From NCBI GenBank assembly GCA_031276685.1, contig JAISMQ010000274.1, positions 1 to 7,144 on the forward strand: DNA of 7,144 nucleotides, written 5' to 3'. The DNA comes from Treponema sp. (lineage in GTDB: Bacteria; Spirochaetota; Spirochaetia; Treponematales; Breznakiellaceae). Positions 5,077 to 7,144 of this stretch are shown here, piece after piece; the first letter of the stretch is position 1; each line of letters starts with the position of its first letter. Made by a program: the position numbers and the translations under genes. Below the pieces are notes generated by a model. It saw nothing but the letters and a program-made list of their open reading frames with translations, was not told where the DNA came from and ran no database searches.

Positions 5077-6465
5077 ATGAAGTACGATCTGGTCCTTAAA
5101 GGGGGGACCCTGGTGGATCCCCTCAGGACCGCCCGGGACAACGTAAGGGCGGATTTGGGGATCAGGGACGGCAGGCTGGCCGCCGTCGCGGACGGGATCG
5201 ATCCTCCGCAGGCGGGGGATGTCTACGACGCCGGGGGCCTCTTTGTCCTTCCCGGCCTTATCGACGCCCATGTCCACTTCCGGGACCCCGGCCTTGCCTA
5301 CAAATAGGATTTTGCCCGCGGTTCCGCCGCGGCGGCTTACGGGGGGGTCACGCTGGTGGCGGACATGCCCAACACCCTCCCCCCGGTGGCGGGGGCGGCC
5401 GAATTACGCGAAAAGTTCCGCATTGCCGGGGAAAAATCCTATACGGACTTCGGGCTGTTCGCCCTTCTGACTCAGGACAACCTGGGGGAGACGGGGGCGC
5501 TTGTCCGGGAGGGGGCCCTGGGCTTCAAGGTTTTCCTGGGCTCCTCCGTGGGGAATATCGCGGCCCCGCCCCTGGGGACCCTCTGCGGGCAGATGGCGCG
5601 GGCCGCCGGCACGCGGATCGCCTTCCACGCGGAGGACGACGAGCTGAACGCGCATTTTACCCGGATCTGCCGGGAATCCGGCGCCGATCCGGCCCTGTGG
5701 CCCCGCGCCCGGCCCGACATTTCCGAGGCGGAGGCCGTGGCCAGGGCCATACGCCTTGCCGAATACACCGGGGCGGCCGTCCACATCTGCCATGTCAGCG
5801 CCCGGCGCAGCCTTGCCCTTATCCGGGAGGCCAAGCGGCGGGGGCTGCCGGTCAGCGCGGAAACCTGCCCCCAGTACCTGTTCCTCGACTCAGGCGATTA
5901 CCCGCGCCTGGGAACCAGGATGAAGGCCAACCCCCCCGTCCGGGACGGCGAAGACCGGGAAGCCCTGTGGCGGGGCATCGCGGAGGGGACCATCGACATG
6001 ATCGCCTCGGACCACGCCCCCCACACGGCGGAGGAAAAGGAGCGGCCCCTCTGGGACGCCCCCTCCGGCATCGCCGGGGTGGAGACATCGGCGGCCCTTA
6101 TGCTTACGGCGGTGAGCCGGGGCCGCTTAAGCCTGAACGACTACGCCCGGATCGCCTCCCAGGCCCCGGCCCGCCTGTGGGGGCTCTACCCCCGCAAGGG
6201 CGGCTTTACCCTGGGCGGCGACGCGGACTTCACGCTGGTGGACATGAACAGGGCCGGCGTCATCAGGGCCGCCGAACTCCACTCCAAACACCAAACGTCC
6301 CCCTATGACGGTTTTGAAACCGCCGGATCCCCCGTGGCGGCCCTGCTGCGGGGTTGTTTTATTATGAAAGACGGCGTTTTGACGGGGAAACCCGGTTTCG
6401 GCCGCCCGGTCCGGCCCCTAACTACAGGCCCCCTGGGTCCCGCTAACGCGGGCCCTGCGGGCTAA
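5077..6465 (+). pseudogene. pyrC: dihydroorotase, interrupted by in-frame TAG at codon 77
   Basis: Type I dihydroorotase closes carbamoyl-aspartate to dihydroorotate in pyrimidine synthesis. The reading frame is 462 codons from the ATG at 5077 (GGGGAA site at 5061-5066) but has TAG at 5305-5307. Before the stop stands the metal motif DAHVHFRDPGLAYK (63-76; His65, His67). After it the same frame continues with DMPNT (96-100), GFKVFLGSS (Lys151, candidate carboxylated lysine), FHAEDD (His184), HICHVS (His236, His239), SAETCPQYL, and SDHAPH with catalytic Asp312. All metal ligands are therefore present across the two parts. Family members usually have Glu at the stop position (YKED), and GAG to TAG is one base change. 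This may be a recent nonsense mutation, a sequence error, or a read-through codon; the rest shows no decay. Internal starts such as GTG 5356 would lack the HxH motif. An in-frame ATG at 5005 would add 24 residues. The family also includes allantoinase and hydantoinase, which are less likely. The Gly/Pro-rich C-terminal tail (TTGPLGPANAGPAG) is encoded by the hairpin before rimP. Confidence 0.8.
6435..6455 (+). repeat. small hairpin just before rimP ribosome binding site
   Basis: cccgc (6439-6443) pairs with gcggg (6448-6452) around the loop taac, and ggg (6435-6437) pairs with ccc (6453-6455) with T6438 bulged. It lies in the last codons of the pyrC frame, 12 bases before the AGGAGG of rimP (6468-6473). 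It could influence coupling between the two genes or be a by-product of GC-rich coding sequence. Confidence 0.4.
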
Positions 6466-6480
6466 CCAGGAGGAACACGC

Positions 6481-6930
6481 ATGCGCTATACCCCCCCTCA
6501 GCCGGATCCCCTTGCCGCCGCCCTGGAACCCGTCGCGCAGGGCCTTAAGCTTGCCCTGGTGGAGATCACGGTTTCCCGCCACCGGGGTTCCACCCAGGTC
6601 CGTATCGTGGTGTACAAGGACGGGGACATCGGCCTGGACGATTGTTCGGCCTTCCACCGGGCCGCCCTGCCCCGGCTGGAGCTTGCCTTCCCCGGCCGGG
6701 ATCTTTATGTCGAGGTGTCCAGCCCCGGCATAGACCGGCTTATCAAGGACGGCGCCGAGTTCCGCCATTACCTGGGCCGCCGGGTGCGCTGTTACCGGAT
6801 CGACACAAGCGACTGGTTTTCCGGCCTTCTCCGTTCCTCGGACGAGAACGGGATTGTGCTGGAAAAAGACGCCGAACGGCACCCCCTGCCCTACAGCATC
6901 ATCGCCAAGGCCCGCCTGGAGGACCGCTAG
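6481..6930 (+). CDS. rimP: ribosome maturation factor RimP
   Basis: RimP binds the small ribosomal subunit and is needed for its late maturation. The 149-residue product has normal family length. The N-terminal domain shows LKLALVEITVSRHRGSTQVR and then VYKDGDIGLDDCSAFHRA, matching the family's G-I-x-L-D-D-C segment (49-55). The hallmark YVEVSSPGIDRLI lies at residues 76-88. The C-terminal SH3-like domain spans about 92-147 (GRRVRCYRI, GIVLEKD, IAKARLEDR). The start is well supported by AGGAGG at 6468-6473, 7 bases before the ATG. Only 15 bases separate it from the pyrC stop, so co-transcription with pyrC is likely. In many bacteria nusA follows rimP directly; here a probable terminator and new promoter follow instead. 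Confidence 0.9.
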   Translation: MRYTPPQPDPLAAALEPVAQGLKLALVEITVSRHRGSTQVRIVVYKDGDIGLDDCSAFHRAALPRLELAFPGRDLYVEVSSPGIDRLIKDGAEFRHYLGRRVRCYRIDTSDWFSGLLRSSDENGIVLEKDAERHPLPYSIIAKARLEDR

Positions 6931-6957
6931 CAGTTTGCCGAGCTTTCGCGCATACAA

Positions 6958-6990
6958 GCCAAAAAAATCGGCTGATGGCGTTTTTTTTTC
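6958..6990 (+). terminator. probable intrinsic terminator after rimP
   Basis: A short stem can form from gcc (6958-6960) with ggc (6977-6979) and atc (6967-6969) with gat (6974-6976), with a bulged A run, followed by nine T (6981-6989). An alternative pairs aaaaaatcg (6962-6970) with cgatttttt (6990-6998). The T run and the position 28 bases after rimP support termination, but the stem is weak. Confidence 0.45.
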
Positions 6991-7009
6991 GATTTTTTGT
7001 ATTTTGTTA

Positions 7010-7038
7010 TTGACAGGAGCCAAAACCAATGGTAGAAT
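7010..7038 (+). promoter_or_regulatory. strong sigma-70-type promoter
   Basis: TTGACA (7010-7015) is a perfect -35 box. It is followed by a 17-base spacer and TAGAAT (7033-7038), a -10 box with one difference from consensus. The surroundings are AT-rich, in contrast to the rest of the window. Expected transcription start is about 7045, giving a leader of roughly 29 bases before the GTG at 7074. This is the best promoter in the window. Confidence 0.8.
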
Positions 7039-7073
7039 TTAATCAATCTTCTGGTTAAACAGGAGATACCGAA

Positions 7074-7144
7074 GTGAAAAGGGGGCCTGATAAATTGAAT
7101 CCACAGTATTTCTGTAAAACTTTGTGTACAATAGTGTCACCCCC
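7074..7144 (+). CDS. unrecognised protein, N-terminal fragment
   Basis: A GTG at 7074 is preceded by AGGAG (7061-7065) at 8-base spacing and stands behind the strong promoter at 7010-7038. The frame is open for 23 codons to the right edge. It reads MKRGPDKLNPQY then FCKTLCTIVSP, with two cysteines. This does not look like the N-terminus of NusA, which commonly follows rimP. Too little is present for a function. The lower GC content than the neighbouring genes may reflect the promoter region or a different origin. Confidence 0.5.
   Translation, partial: MKRGPDKLNPQYFCKTLCTIVSP

Noticed and set aside
5697..6308. 203-codon plus-strand frame within pyrC
   Set aside because: Arg/Pro/Gly-rich out-of-frame reading caused by high GC; the dihydroorotase frame carries the conserved motifs.
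5356..6465. Separate downstream gene starting at GTG 5356 (or ATG 5365)
   Set aside because: It is the same frame as the upstream dihydroorotase part, would lack the HxH metal ligands, and has no ribosome binding site; treated as one interrupted gene.
6928..6975. Read-through extension of rimP past TAG for 14 residues
   Set aside because: The 149-residue product already has normal family length and ends after the SH3-like domain; no support for TAG decoding there.
6418..7029. 203-codon minus-strand frame over rimP
   Set aside because: Antisense of rimP, which has all family motifs and a strong ribosome binding site.
1..7144. CRISPR array, tRNA, rRNA, prophage or transposase
   Set aside because: No regularly spaced direct repeats, cloverleaf-like sequence, or mobile-element proteins were seen on either strand.

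Overview
The window is GC-rich bacterial chromosome with an ordinary housekeeping and metabolic gene set. The anaerobe-type rubredoxin, the style of the RNase HII and RimP proteins, and the lack of phage or plasmid genes would fit a high-GC anaerobe such as a termite-gut or Treponema-like spirochaete. That assignment is an inference from protein style only and is held weakly.

Layout, left to right. A TraX-family membrane protein runs off the left edge on the minus strand (1-279). It is followed by a gene-free stretch of about 360 bases (280-637) dominated by nested inverted repeats (402-630). Then come five plus-strand genes: a rhomboid intramembrane protease, a purine-type phosphoribosyltransferase, ribonuclease HII (rnhB), a 52-residue rubredoxin, and an unrecognised 130-residue protein. 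These converge on a minus-strand SulP anion transporter with a C-terminal STAS domain (3236-4984). Divergent from it is a type I dihydroorotase gene (pyrC) with one in-frame TAG codon just after its HxH metal motif. Its tail is followed closely by rimP. After rimP there is a weak terminator with a long T run, an AT-rich stretch with a near-consensus sigma-70 promoter, and the first 23 codons of an unrecognised gene cut by the right edge.

How the parts relate. rnhB and rimP are information-processing genes; the phosphoribosyltransferase and pyrC belong to nucleotide metabolism. The genes look like short co-transcribed runs rather than one pathway operon.

The points most worth a second look are the amber codon in an otherwise intact pyrC, the three-arm inverted-repeat structure upstream of the rhomboid gene (one arm can pair with either of two others), and two TATAAT boxes placed 5-6 bases from an ATG, which suggests leaderless transcripts for the rhomboid and SulP genes. 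I see no CRISPR array, tRNA, rRNA, transposase or defence system here.
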